Below, one piece after another: positions 24,682-32,878 of a stretch of DNA of 64,000 nt; position 1 is the stretch's first letter, and each line of letters begins with the position of its first letter. The notes below the pieces were generated by a model that was not told where the DNA came from, did no database searches, and worked only from the letters and a program-made list of their open reading frames with translations. This DNA is from Streptacidiphilus jiangxiensis (lineage in GTDB: Bacteria; Actinomycetota; Actinomycetes; Streptomycetales; Streptomycetaceae): the NCBI RefSeq assembly GCF_900109465.1, contig NZ_FOAZ01000005.1, positions 80,473-144,472 of the forward strand. The letters are read 5' to 3'. Both the position numbers and the translations under genes were made by a program.

Positions 24682-25422
24682 ATGTCGACACCACCCACCC
24701 GGCACGTCGCGTTCGAGGCCGTGCACAACTTCCGTGACCTGGGCGGCTATCGCGCCGTCGACGGGCGCCCGGTCCGTTGGGGGCGGCTGTTCCGCTCCGA
24801 CTCGCTGGGCAAGCTCGCGAGCGACGCCGACCTCGCGGCGTTCGCCGCGCTCGGCGTACGCACCGTCATCGACCTGCGCTACGGCTTCGAGATCGACGCG
24901 CGCGGCCGCATCCCCGAGCAGACGGGCGTGGACTGGCACCACCTCAGCATCGAGCACCGCACCTACGACCAGGCGGCGCTCGGCCCGGAGGTGCAGACGG
25001 GGCCGTACCTGGCCGAGCGGTTCCGTGAGGTCGCCGAGGACGGCGTGGTCGAGATCCGGCAGGCCCTGGAGGTCATCGCCGATCCGCAGTCCGGGCCGCT
25101 GGTCTTCCACTGCGCCTCCGGCAAGGACCGCACCGGCCAGCTGGCCGCGACGGTCCTCGCGCTGCTCGGGGTGGACGAGCCCGACATCCTCGCCGACTTC
25201 GAACTCACCAACCGGGCCACCGCGTACCTCCGCGCCGCGCACGTCGCACACCACGGCAGTGAGCCGCGCTGGCCCGGCTACGGGACGGCACCGGCGGAGG
25301 TGCTGGAGCTCTTCCTTGCCGGCCTGGCCGCCGACTACGGCTCCGTGCAGGGTTACGCCGAGCAGCGGCTCGGACTGGGCGCCGCGTTCGTCGAGCGACT
25401 GCGCGCCACACTGCTGGATTGA
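24682..25422 (+). CDS. Tyrosine/serine protein phosphatase, PTP-like
   Basis: A 246-residue enzyme of the actinobacterial/fungal-type Y_phosphatase3 family. The P-loop is VFHCASGKDRTGQLA (about residues 141-155), with catalytic Cys and Arg in HCxxGKDRT. The family N-terminus NFRDLGGYRAVDGRPVRWGRLFRSDSL is intact, and the acidic IDLRYGFEIDARG segment lies between. Such enzymes dephosphorylate proteins or phosphoinositides. ATG 24682 is preferred over GTG 24661. The stop codon is embedded in the -35 element of the next gene's promoter. Together with the PP2C fusion downstream it makes two adjacent phosphatases. Confidence 0.87.
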   Translation: MSTPPTRHVAFEAVHNFRDLGGYRAVDGRPVRWGRLFRSDSLGKLASDADLAAFAALGVRTVIDLRYGFEIDARGRIPEQTGVDWHHLSIEHRTYDQAALGPEVQTGPYLAERFREVAEDGVVEIRQALEVIADPQSGPLVFHCASGKDRTGQLAATVLALLGVDEPDILADFELTNRATAYLRAAHVAHHGSEPRWPGYGTAPAEVLELFLAGLAADYGSVQGYAEQRLGLGAAFVERLRATLLD

Positions 25423-25449
25423 CCTTCCCCTTGGGGCAAGGCGCAGCAT
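25419..25449 (+). promoter_or_regulatory. MerR-type promoter with 19-bp spacer and dyad
   Basis: TTGACC (25419-25424) and CAGCAT (25444-25449) are separated by 19 bp, the overlong spacing typical of MerR-controlled promoters. The dyad CCTTCCCCTTGGGGCAAGG (25423-25441) fills the spacer. It precedes the MerR-PP2C gene by about 46 bp, which argues for autoactivation by that protein. The -35 overlaps the stop codon of the phosphatase gene. Confidence 0.75.
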
Positions 25450-25495
25450 CAAGGGCACCGGGTCCGCACGGGACCCGGTGCGAGGAGGGCGGGAC

Positions 25496-26512
25496 ATGGG
25501 CGAGCTGCTGACGATCGGCGCGTTCGCGCGCCGGGCGGAACTCTCGCCCAAGGCGCTGCGGCTCTACGACGAGCTCGGTCTGCTGCGCCCGGTCCACGTC
25601 GACCCGGTCTCCGGCTACCGGTTCTACGCACCGGAGCAGTTGGAGCAGGCACAGCTGGTCGCCCGGCTCCGGCTGCTGGGCATGCCGCTGGCGCGGATCA
25701 CCACCGTCTGCACGCTGCCGCCGACCGCCGCGGCGGCCGAGGTGGCCGCGTACTGGGCCCAGGTCGAGCACGACACCGAGTCCCGGCGCCGGTTGGCGCG
25801 TTTCCTCGCGGACCATTTTGACGAGAAGGGTTCCGCCACCATGACCACTGCTTCATTCACCCTGCTCCACGCCTCGGCGAGCGACTCCGGCCTGGTCCGG
25901 GACACCAACCAGGACACCGCCCATGCCGCCCCCGGCCTCCTCGTCGTCGCCGACGGCTTCGGCCCGGAGGGCGCACGGGCGAGCGCCCTCGCCGTCGACG
26001 CACTGAAGGCCCTGACGGGCCCGCCGCAGGCCGCGCTCGCTGTCGCGAACCGCGAGATCGCCGCACTGGACGAGTCGGGCACGACGCTCACCGCCCTGCT
26101 GTGGACGGACGGTGAGGTCACCCTCGCCCATGTCGGCGACTCCCGGGCCTACCTGCTCCGCGACGGCGAGCTGCTGCGTCTCACGACGGACCACTCCCAG
26201 GTCCGCACGCTCATCGACGAGGGCCGGCTGACGGAGGAGGAGGCGGCGGCGCACCCGCAGCGCGCGCTGCTGACCCGGGCGCTGGACGGGCGGGAGGGCA
26301 GCGCGGTGGACGTGTCCACCCGCCAGGTGCAGGCCGGCGACCGCTACCTGCTCTGCACGGACGGCCTCTCGGCCGTGGTCCCGGAGCCGCAGATCCGCGC
26401 GACGCTCACGTCGTCCGCGGACCCGGAGGCGGCGGTCCGTGACCTCGTCGCGCTGGCGCGGCGGGCGGGCGGCCCGGACAACATCGCCGTCGTGGTGGCG
26501 GACGTCGAGTAG
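25496..26512 (+). CDS. MerR regulator fused to PP2C-type phosphatase
   Basis: A 338-residue fusion. Residues 1-70 are a MerR DNA-binding domain (LTIGAFARRAELSPKALRLYDELGLLRPVHVDPVSGYRFY), 71-120 a dimerisation-type helix, and 125-338 a PP2C Ser/Thr phosphatase. The phosphatase keeps its metal ligands: NQD near the start, VADGFG in place of the usual DGMGG, HVGDSRAYLLRDG, LLCTDGLS and GGPDN. It is probably active and could couple dephosphorylation to transcription. ATG 25496 follows an AGGAGG site. It lies directly after a tyrosine phosphatase gene and behind its own MerR-type promoter. Confidence 0.85.
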   Translation: MGELLTIGAFARRAELSPKALRLYDELGLLRPVHVDPVSGYRFYAPEQLEQAQLVARLRLLGMPLARITTVCTLPPTAAAAEVAAYWAQVEHDTESRRRLARFLADHFDEKGSATMTTASFTLLHASASDSGLVRDTNQDTAHAAPGLLVVADGFGPEGARASALAVDALKALTGPPQAALAVANREIAALDESGTTLTALLWTDGEVTLAHVGDSRAYLLRDGELLRLTTDHSQVRTLIDEGRLTEEEAAAHPQRALLTRALDGREGSAVDVSTRQVQAGDRYLLCTDGLSAVVPEPQIRATLTSSADPEAAVRDLVALARRAGGPDNIAVVVADVE

Positions 26513-26521
26513 GTTGCACAA

Positions 26522-26630
26522 CCCAGGGGCGCGAGGAACCGCGCGAGCAACCACCCTGTGCGGATGGCCCTGCTCGCTGAGCGACTCGCCACACAGGGTG
26601 GCTTGTCGCGCAGTTCCTCGCGCCCCTGGG
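26522..26630. repeat. Long Streptomyces-type intergenic palindrome, likely bidirectional terminator
   Basis: Two 39-bp arms (26522-26560 and 26592-26630) are inverted copies with one wobble and about four mismatches, around a 31-bp loop. The core (CAGGGGCGCGAGGAAC on both sides) resembles a palindrome often seen between Streptomyces genes. It fills the gap between the converging MerR-PP2C and acyl-CoA dehydrogenase genes, so a two-way terminator role is plausible. The loop holds a smaller TCGCTGAGCGA hairpin. Confidence 0.8.
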
Positions 26631-26640
26631 GACAGTGCGG

Positions 26641-27798
26641 CTACAGGCCCAGCGACTTGGCGATGACCATCTTCATGACCTCGCTCGTGCCACCGTAGAT
26701 GCGGAACACCCGGTTGTCCGCGTACAGGCGCGCGATCGGGTACTCCAGGATGTAGCCGTAGCCGCCGTGCAGCTGGAGGCAGCGGTCGACGACGCGGCTG
26801 CAGACCTCCGTCGTGAACAGCTTGGCCTTGGCGACGTCCGACGCCGTCAGCTCGCCGGTCTCGAAGGACTCCAGCGCGCGGTCCACGACCGCCTGCGCCG
26901 CGTCGACCTCGGCCTCGCAGGCCGCCAGCTCGAACTTGGTGTTCTGGAAGGACGCGACCGACTGGCCGAAGACCTTGCGGTCCTTGGTGTACGCGACCGC
27001 CAGGTCCACCGCCGCGCGGGCCGAGGCGTACGCGCCGACCGCGATGGCCAGGCGCTCCTGGACGAGGTTGTGGGCCAGGTACGAGAAGGCCTTGCCCTCC
27101 TCGCCCAGCAGGTCCTCGACGGGGACCTTGACGTCGACGAAGGAGAGCTCGCCGGTGTCGGAGGTGCGCAGGCCGATCTTGTCGAGCTTGCGGCCGACGG
27201 AGTAGCCCGGGAGGGTCGTGTCGACGCAGAGGATGGAGAGGCCGGCGCGGCGGTCCTCCGGCGTGGCCGGGGAGGTGCGGGCGATGACCAGCACCAGGTC
27301 GGCCTGGACGCCGCCGGTGATGAAGGTCTTGGCGCCGTTGAGGACGTAGTGGGCGCCGTCCTCGGAGAGCTTGGCGGTGGTGGTCATGCCGGCCAGGTCC
27401 GAGCCGGTGCCGGGCTCGGTCATGGCGATGGCGGTCATCATCTCGCCGGAGACGAACTTGGGGAGCCAGCGCTTCTTCTGCTCCTCGTTCGCGTACTCCA
27501 TGATGTACGGCAGGCAGAGGCCGGTGTGGACCCCGGCGGAGCCGAAGCTGACGCCCGCGCGGGCGCACTCCTCGGTGACGATCGCCTGGTACTTGAAGCC
27601 GGTCATGCCCGCGCCGCCGAACTCCTCCGGCACCTCGATGCCGAACACGCCCAGCTCGCCGAGCTTCAGGTAGAAGTCCTTGGGCGCGTGGCCGGCCTTC
27701 TCCCACTCCGGGTAGACCGGGACGACCTCCTTGGCGATGAAGTCGCGGATGGTCTCCCGGAACGCCTCGTGGTCCTCGGTGAAAACGGTGCGGCGCAC
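26641..27798 (-). CDS. Acyl-CoA dehydrogenase, long-chain-type active site
   Basis: A 385-residue flavoenzyme that introduces the alpha-beta double bond in acyl-CoA thioesters. FAD-site segments are present (AIAMTEPGTGSDLAGMTTTA, NGAKTFITGG) and the C-terminal CLQLHGGYGYILEYPIARLYADNRVFRIYGGTSEVMK. The short/medium-chain Glu in YEGT is Gly here (IYGGT); the candidate base is instead the Glu in LVQERLAIAV, the arrangement of long-chain and isovaleryl-CoA dehydrogenases. GTG 27798 is chosen for its AGGAGAGGAG site. An A/T-rich TTAAGTTAA element lies upstream (about 27838-27846). Substrate length is not readable. Confidence 0.92.
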   Translation of the reverse strand: MRRTVFTEDHEAFRETIRDFIAKEVVPVYPEWEKAGHAPKDFYLKLGELGVFGIEVPEEFGGAGMTGFKYQAIVTEECARAGVSFGSAGVHTGLCLPYIMEYANEEQKKRWLPKFVSGEMMTAIAMTEPGTGSDLAGMTTTAKLSEDGAHYVLNGAKTFITGGVQADLVLVIARTSPATPEDRRAGLSILCVDTTLPGYSVGRKLDKIGLRTSDTGELSFVDVKVPVEDLLGEEGKAFSYLAHNLVQERLAIAVGAYASARAAVDLAVAYTKDRKVFGQSVASFQNTKFELAACEAEVDAAQAVVDRALESFETGELTASDVAKAKLFTTEVCSRVVDRCLQLHGGYGYILEYPIARLYADNRVFRIYGGTSEVMKMVIAKSLGL

Positions 27799-27964
27799 GA
27801 CGGCGCTCCTCTCCTGGAAAGCTTGTCGAACGAACGTTAAGTTAATCCCCGGTAGCCCTCCTGTCCAGAGTGCCTCCATGTGAGGCTGCGCGCTATTTGA
27901 GGAGATCGCGCGCACGCCGACGTCCCGGTCGTGCACCGTGGCGCGACCGGGACTGAACGAGCGC

Positions 27965-30067
27965 TCAGTGCGCGGAGGGGCTCGCCGTCGAGCTCGACGA
28001 GGAGCCCGCCGACGGCGACGGCAGCGGGGCCGGCGTGATCAGCTGGACGTCCGAGGCGCGGACGTAGGCGAGCCGGTGGTCGAAGCTGATCGGGTAGTAC
28101 TGCGTCGTCCCGATCACCACCGCGCAGCCCGTCGGGCCTGCGCAGTCGAAGCTCGCGGCGTAGAAGTCACCGCTCAGCTGCGTGCCGGCCGGGTAGGCCT
28201 GGCCCGGGGCGATCGTGGCGGCCAACGGGGTGAGCTGCTGCGCGGGGGAGGCGGCCAGCGCCGACAGCCCGGAGGGGTACGCCGAGGCTTCGGGATAGGC
28301 GCGGCCGTACACCGGGATCGGCTGGTCGCCGACCGGCGCGACCAGGGTCAGCGAGGCGCCGGCGGCCGGATCGGGCACGAGGGTGTCGCGCCACTGCGGG
28401 TCCTCGAACCAGGCCTCCTGGCCGCCGTACCAGACGCCGACCCAGTCGCCCGACAGGCCGGCGACGACGAAGGTCTGCCCGTAGTCGGCCTTGTCCGTCA
28501 CGTCCGACGCCCGCGTGGTGCCGCCGCCGAGCAGCGGGGCGTCCGCGGCGGGCTCCTCGCGCAGGTAGACGAAGTTCGCCGGGTGGGAGGGGCAGGCGCG
28601 CCGGGCCGCACCGCAGCCGGTGAGCTCGGGCTCGGTGGTGCGGTCGTACGGCGGGGCGATGGTGACGGTGCCGCCGACCGCGGGCTGCGTGTGCAGGCCC
28701 GTCAGCGGCGCGCCGACCAGGTCCAGCAGGTGGCTCCAGTCCCAGTACGGGCCCGGGTCCGCGTGCGTGGCCGAGGCCGTGCCCGGAACCGGTGCCGGGA
28801 CGTCGTCGTGGCCGATGACGTGCTCGCGGTCGAGCGGGACGGAGAACCGGGCGGCCAGGTAGCGGATCAGCGCCGCCGAGGACTGGTACTCCGACTCGGT
28901 GTACCAGCTGCCCGTGCGCAGCGCGTAGCCCTCCTGCTCGATGCCGATCGAGTGCGCGTCGACGCTCGCGTTGCCCGCGTGCCAGGCCACGTCCTTGGTC
29001 GGCACCAGCTGCGTCACCGAGCCGTCCCGGCCCACCAGGTAGTGGGCGGAGGCGTGGGCGGTCGGGTCCTGGAAGAAGGCGAGGGCGCCGCCGCGCGAGC
29101 CCCCGGTGTCGTGCAGCACCAGGTACTGGATGCCGTCGCCGTCGGTGGGGCGGTCGGCCTGCGCGTAGTTGCCGGCCCTGCCGGCGGCGGCCGGGGTGAA
29201 GGTGCAGGCCAGCCCGGAGGGGCACTCCGCGGCCCCGCCGTCGAAGGACATGGCGGACGCCGGCTGCGCCGGGCGTACCGAGGGTGAGGCCGCGAGCGTG
29301 ACCTGCTGGTTGTCGTCGGTGAGCCGGGTGGCGCCCTGCTGGATCACGCCGTAGACGCGGGCCGCGAACTGCTTGCCCGCCGCCGGGGTCTCCGCCTGCG
29401 CGTAGGCGACGACGGCCGGCCACCACTGGGCCGGGTCGTCGGGCAGCGCCGCGGGTGTGGCGGACTGCGGGTGCAGCCGCAGCTCGTAGGAGGCGAGCAG
29501 CGCGGCACCGCCGCGCACGCTCTGGCGCATGTCCGTCCGCAGGCGTTTCGCGGCCACCCCGGCCAGCGCGGCGGCCGTCTGCAGGGTGTGCAGCGCGGGC
29601 GAGGCGGTGTCGACGCTGTGCAGCTCGGCGAGGGCCTTGGCGGAAGAGCGGAGCGCCGTGCTCCCGTCTCCGGAGCCGCCGAGATCGGCGGCCGCGTTCG
29701 GGACCAGGTCGGTCGGGGAGACCTCGGTCAGGCCCATCACGTTGTAGTTGCCGGTGGTGCTCGGGCGCCCGCCGTGGGACTCCCAGAGTGTCTCCTCGTA
29801 GGAGACGCCCAGCAGCACCTGCACCGGCACGCGGAACTCGGCCGCGGCCGTCTCGAAGTCGTGCTGCAGGGCCGTGGACGGCTTGGCCGGGACGCTCGGC
29901 CAGGCGAGCGAGCCGACGGCGGGCGCGGCGGTGGGTGTCGCGCCCTTGGTCGTCCCCCGGTTCGGCGCGGCCTCGGCCACGGCGCCGACCACCAGGGCGC
30001 CGGCCGCGAGCACCACGCCCATGCCGATCCAGCGCCGTGACCGTCTGCGGACGTGTCGAGCCGTCAA
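27965..30067 (-). CDS. Secreted N-acetylmuramoyl-L-alanine amidase (Amidase_2)
   Basis: A 700-residue exported protein. After a basic leader and signal helix (RRWIGMGVVLAAGALVVGA) there is an all-alpha region (about 55-290, with EFRVPVQVLLGVSYEETLWESH and GNYNVMGLTEVS, lysozyme/Slt-like in flavour), then an Amidase_2 zinc domain (about 320-500) with ligands in YLVLHDTGG, HVIGHDDVP and ATHADPGPYWDW, and a C-terminal SH3-like or beta region with a Ser-rich tail. It should cleave the amide between muramic acid and the stem peptide. The start is TTG 30067 with AGAGG upstream; an in-frame TTG at 30166 is less likely. Confidence 0.85.
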   Translation of the reverse strand: MTARHVRRRSRRWIGMGVVLAAGALVVGAVAEAAPNRGTTKGATPTAAPAVGSLAWPSVPAKPSTALQHDFETAAAEFRVPVQVLLGVSYEETLWESHGGRPSTTGNYNVMGLTEVSPTDLVPNAAADLGGSGDGSTALRSSAKALAELHSVDTASPALHTLQTAAALAGVAAKRLRTDMRQSVRGGAALLASYELRLHPQSATPAALPDDPAQWWPAVVAYAQAETPAAGKQFAARVYGVIQQGATRLTDDNQQVTLAASPSVRPAQPASAMSFDGGAAECPSGLACTFTPAAAGRAGNYAQADRPTDGDGIQYLVLHDTGGSRGGALAFFQDPTAHASAHYLVGRDGSVTQLVPTKDVAWHAGNASVDAHSIGIEQEGYALRTGSWYTESEYQSSAALIRYLAARFSVPLDREHVIGHDDVPAPVPGTASATHADPGPYWDWSHLLDLVGAPLTGLHTQPAVGGTVTIAPPYDRTTEPELTGCGAARRACPSHPANFVYLREEPAADAPLLGGGTTRASDVTDKADYGQTFVVAGLSGDWVGVWYGGQEAWFEDPQWRDTLVPDPAAGASLTLVAPVGDQPIPVYGRAYPEASAYPSGLSALAASPAQQLTPLAATIAPGQAYPAGTQLSGDFYAASFDCAGPTGCAVVIGTTQYYPISFDHRLAYVRASDVQLITPAPLPSPSAGSSSSSTASPSAH

Positions 30068-30269
30068 CGCGTGCCTCTGCTGTCTGTTGGCTGTCTGTGC
30101 TGTGTGTCGACCGTGCCACCCGTGTCCCCCGCGGAGCTGATGGTCCGTGAGAGATGACGGTCGCAAGTGAGCGTGAGGTTAGCACTGGTGCGCCCACGTG
30201 TTGTCCGGGGGGTGAGATCGCCGGTTCGGCGGGCCGACGGGCGGGGGCCGCGGATGCGAGGATGGCCGC

Positions 30270-31211
30270 ATGGCTGACGCGCATCTCTCCCCGAACGGGC
30301 CGCAGCAGGTGATCGAGGCCGGCGACTACCGGGCGGTGATCAGCGGTGTGGGCGCCGGCCTGCGCGGACTGAGTCACCGCGGGCGCCCGCTGGTGGTCAA
30401 GTACCCGGCGGAGGCCCAGCCCCCCGGCGGGGCCGGACAATTGCTGATCCCGTGGCCCAACCGGGTCCGTGACGGCCGCTACCGCTGGCGGGACGAGGAC
30501 CGCCAGCTGGACCTCAGCGAGCCCGTCACCGGCAACGCCAGCCACGGCTTCACCCGGTTCCTGCCCTGGCGCGTGGTCGCCGAGGACGCCGGCCTCGACT
30601 CCGCGTACGTCCGCTACGGACTGCGGCTCTACCCGATGCACGGCTACCCGCACATCCTGGAGCTCACCGCCCACTACGAGCTGAGCGAGGCGGGGCTGTC
30701 CGTCGAGGTCGCCGCCCGCAACGTCGGCGAGACCGTCGCCCCCTACGGCTTCGGCGCGCACCCGTACCTGACGCTCGGTCGCGGACCGGGCAGCATCGGG
30801 GACGCCCAGCTGGAGGTCCCGGCCGACACCTGGCTGCCCGTCGACGACCGGAAGATCCCCACCGGACGCGAGTCGGTGGAGGGCACGCAGTACGACTTCC
30901 GCAAGCCGCGGCTGCTGGGCACCACCGAGCTCGACACCGCCTGCACGGGCCTCGCCCGCGACGGCGACGGCCTGGCCCGGGTGCGGCTGACCGAGCCGGA
31001 CGGCGGCCGGGGCGTGGAGCTGTGGCTGGGCGAGGGCCTGGACTGGGTGCAGCTCTACACCGGTGACACCCTGCCGTCGGGCTACCGCCGGGCCGGCATC
31101 GCCGTCGAGCCGATGAGCTGCCCGCCGAACGCCTTCGCGACCGGCGAGGACGTGGTGGCGATCGAGCCGGGTGCCCGGGTCGCGCACCGATTCGGTATCA
31201 GCGCCCGCTGA
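30270..31211 (+). CDS. Aldose 1-epimerase family protein
   Basis: A 313-residue GalM-like mutarotase: NASHGFTRFLPWRVV carries the substrate-binding His, YGFGAHPYLTLG the catalytic His, and the C-terminal WVQLYTGDTLP segment precedes the region expected to hold the catalytic Glu (around AVEPMSCPPNAF). It interconverts alpha and beta anomers of sugars. It stands alone, divergent from the amidase gene; ATG 30270 begins a full-length product. Sugar specificity is unknown. Confidence 0.88.
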   Translation: MADAHLSPNGPQQVIEAGDYRAVISGVGAGLRGLSHRGRPLVVKYPAEAQPPGGAGQLLIPWPNRVRDGRYRWRDEDRQLDLSEPVTGNASHGFTRFLPWRVVAEDAGLDSAYVRYGLRLYPMHGYPHILELTAHYELSEAGLSVEVAARNVGETVAPYGFGAHPYLTLGRGPGSIGDAQLEVPADTWLPVDDRKIPTGRESVEGTQYDFRKPRLLGTTELDTACTGLARDGDGLARVRLTEPDGGRGVELWLGEGLDWVQLYTGDTLPSGYRRAGIAVEPMSCPPNAFATGEDVVAIEPGARVAHRFGISAR

Positions 31212-31291
31212 GGCCGTGGCCGTCGGCCCCTCCCGCCCTACAGTGACGTTGAACGACGGTGGCCTCGAAGCCACGTGAGGGGGAGGGCCCG

Positions 31292-32017
31292 ATGGCCGAG
31301 CGACCGCTGTGGGCGCCGAAGGAACTGGACACGCCGGAGCTGATGCTCGCGGAGGCGCGCAAGGCGTTCTTCGTGATGTTCGGTTTCATGGTGGTGATCT
31401 GGGCGCTGCAGATCCTCAACTGGATCGACCACCAGGACCTCTCGCTGCAGTACGGGATCCGGCCGTGGGACGTGGGCCGCCTGCCGGACGTCTTCGCGGC
31501 GCCGTTCCTGCACTTCAGCTGGGCGCACATCGAGTCCAACTCCGGCCCGCTCTTCGTCTTCGGCTTCCTGGCGGCCTACCGGGGCGTGGTGCGCTTCCTG
31601 TGGCTGACGCTGCTGGTGACGCTCACCAGCGGCATGGCCGTCTGGTTCTTCCAGGGCACCGACACCGTCGGCGTCGGCGCGAGCGGCGTGATCTTCGGCT
31701 ACTTCGGCTACGTGGTGCTGCGCGGCGTGTTCGACCGGCACCTGATCGACACCCTGATCGGGCTGGTCATGGCGGCCTCCTTCGCCTATCTGGTCACCAT
31801 CGCCGTCCCCGGCACGCCCGGCGTCAGCTGGCTGGCCCACCTGGGCGGGCTGGTCGGCGGCATGGCGGGCGCGTGGCTGCTGCGGGACCGGCGGCCCCGC
31901 GCCCTCGCGGCGCCCGGGCCGGCGACGGCCGCCGCCCCCGCGGGCGGAGGCGTGCCCGCGGTGCCCGGCGAGCGCTCGGACCTGCACAAGGAGCTCGGCG
32001 ACCTGGGCCTGCTGTGA
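31292..32017 (+). CDS. Rhomboid-family intramembrane serine protease
   Basis: A 241-residue membrane protein with six or seven helices. The catalytic dyad is Ser in GVGASGVIFGYFGY and His in WLAHLGGLVGGMAG. HFSWAHIESNSGPLFVFG gives the HxxxN oxyanion motif of the second rhomboid helix. The 45-residue C-terminal tail is Ala/Pro-rich and cytoplasmic. ATG 31292 follows GGAGGG; an in-frame GTG at 31259 is possible. Substrate unknown. Confidence 0.9.
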   Translation: MAERPLWAPKELDTPELMLAEARKAFFVMFGFMVVIWALQILNWIDHQDLSLQYGIRPWDVGRLPDVFAAPFLHFSWAHIESNSGPLFVFGFLAAYRGVVRFLWLTLLVTLTSGMAVWFFQGTDTVGVGASGVIFGYFGYVVLRGVFDRHLIDTLIGLVMAASFAYLVTIAVPGTPGVSWLAHLGGLVGGMAGAWLLRDRRPRALAAPGPATAAAPAGGGVPAVPGERSDLHKELGDLGLL

Positions 32018-32116
32018 GCCTCCCATGAGGGAGCTGAGGAAAACTCCCAGGGAACTCACAGGAGCGACGTAGCGCCACCTCATCGATTTCTCATTCAACA
32101 TCGGCACCGTGTCCGC

Positions 32117-32878
32117 ATGACCACGACTCCGGCCGATGCCTCCTCCGAGCTCCGCCGTCCCGACGGCACCCCCGTGCGGGTGCTGGTCGTCGACGACGAG
32201 GCCCCGCTTGCCGACCTGCTCTCCATGGCCCTGCGCTACGAGGGCTGGCACACCACCACCGCGGGCGACGGCGCCGCGGCGATCCGTGCCGCCCGTGACT
32301 TCCGCCCCGACGCGGTGATCCTCGACGTGATGCTGCCCGACCTGAACGGGCTGGAGGTCATGCGCCGCCTCCGTGCCGAGCAGCACGACGTGCCGGTGCT
32401 CTTCCTGACCGCGAAGGACGCCGTCGAGGACCGCATCGCCGGCCTGACGGCCGGCGGCGACGACTACGTCACCAAGCCGTTCAGCCTGGAGGAGGTCGTC
32501 GCCCGCCTGCGCGGCCTGCTGCGCCGCAGCGGCGCGGCCGCGGCACGCAGCGAGTCCCTGCTCGTCGTCGGCGACCTGACGCTGGACGAGGACAGCCGCG
32601 AGGTCCACCGCGCCGGCACGTCCATCCGCCTGACGGCGACCGAGTTCGAGCTGCTGCGCTTCCTGATGCGCAACCCGCGCCGGGTGCTGAGCAAGCCGCA
32701 GATCCTGGACCGGGTCTGGAACTACGACTTCGGCGGGCAGGGCAACGTCGTCGAGCTGTACATCTCCTACCTGCGCCGCAAGATCGACGCCGGTCGCACC
32801 CCGATGATCCACACCATGCGCGGCGCGGGCTACGTCCTCAAGCCCGCCCCGGCGGAGAGCGCCGTCGCGGCGTCATGA
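32117..32878 (+). CDS. OmpR-family response regulator
   Basis: A 253-residue regulator: receiver domain (about 20-135) with acidic pocket VVDDEAP, phospho-acceptor Asp70 in VILDVMLPDLNG and Lys in FLTAKDAV; winged-helix output (about 150-245) with LTATEFELLRFLMRNPRRVLSKPQILDRVWNY and VVELYISYLRRKID. It overlaps the histidine-kinase gene by 4 nt (ATGA), so they are a cognate pair. The GT39 gene 58 nt after the kinase gene is probably a target or operon member. Confidence 0.95.
   Translation: MTTTPADASSELRRPDGTPVRVLVVDDEAPLADLLSMALRYEGWHTTTAGDGAAAIRAARDFRPDAVILDVMLPDLNGLEVMRRLRAEQHDVPVLFLTAKDAVEDRIAGLTAGGDDYVTKPFSLEEVVARLRGLLRRSGAAAARSESLLVVGDLTLDEDSREVHRAGTSIRLTATEFELLRFLMRNPRRVLSKPQILDRVWNYDFGGQGNVVELYISYLRRKIDAGRTPMIHTMRGAGYVLKPAPAESAVAAS

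Noticed and set aside
26641-27798. Loss of the catalytic glutamate in the acyl-CoA dehydrogenase, suggesting an inactive paralogue
   Set aside because: The Glu is absent from the YEGT position but present at the alternative QERL position used by long-chain and isovaleryl enzymes.
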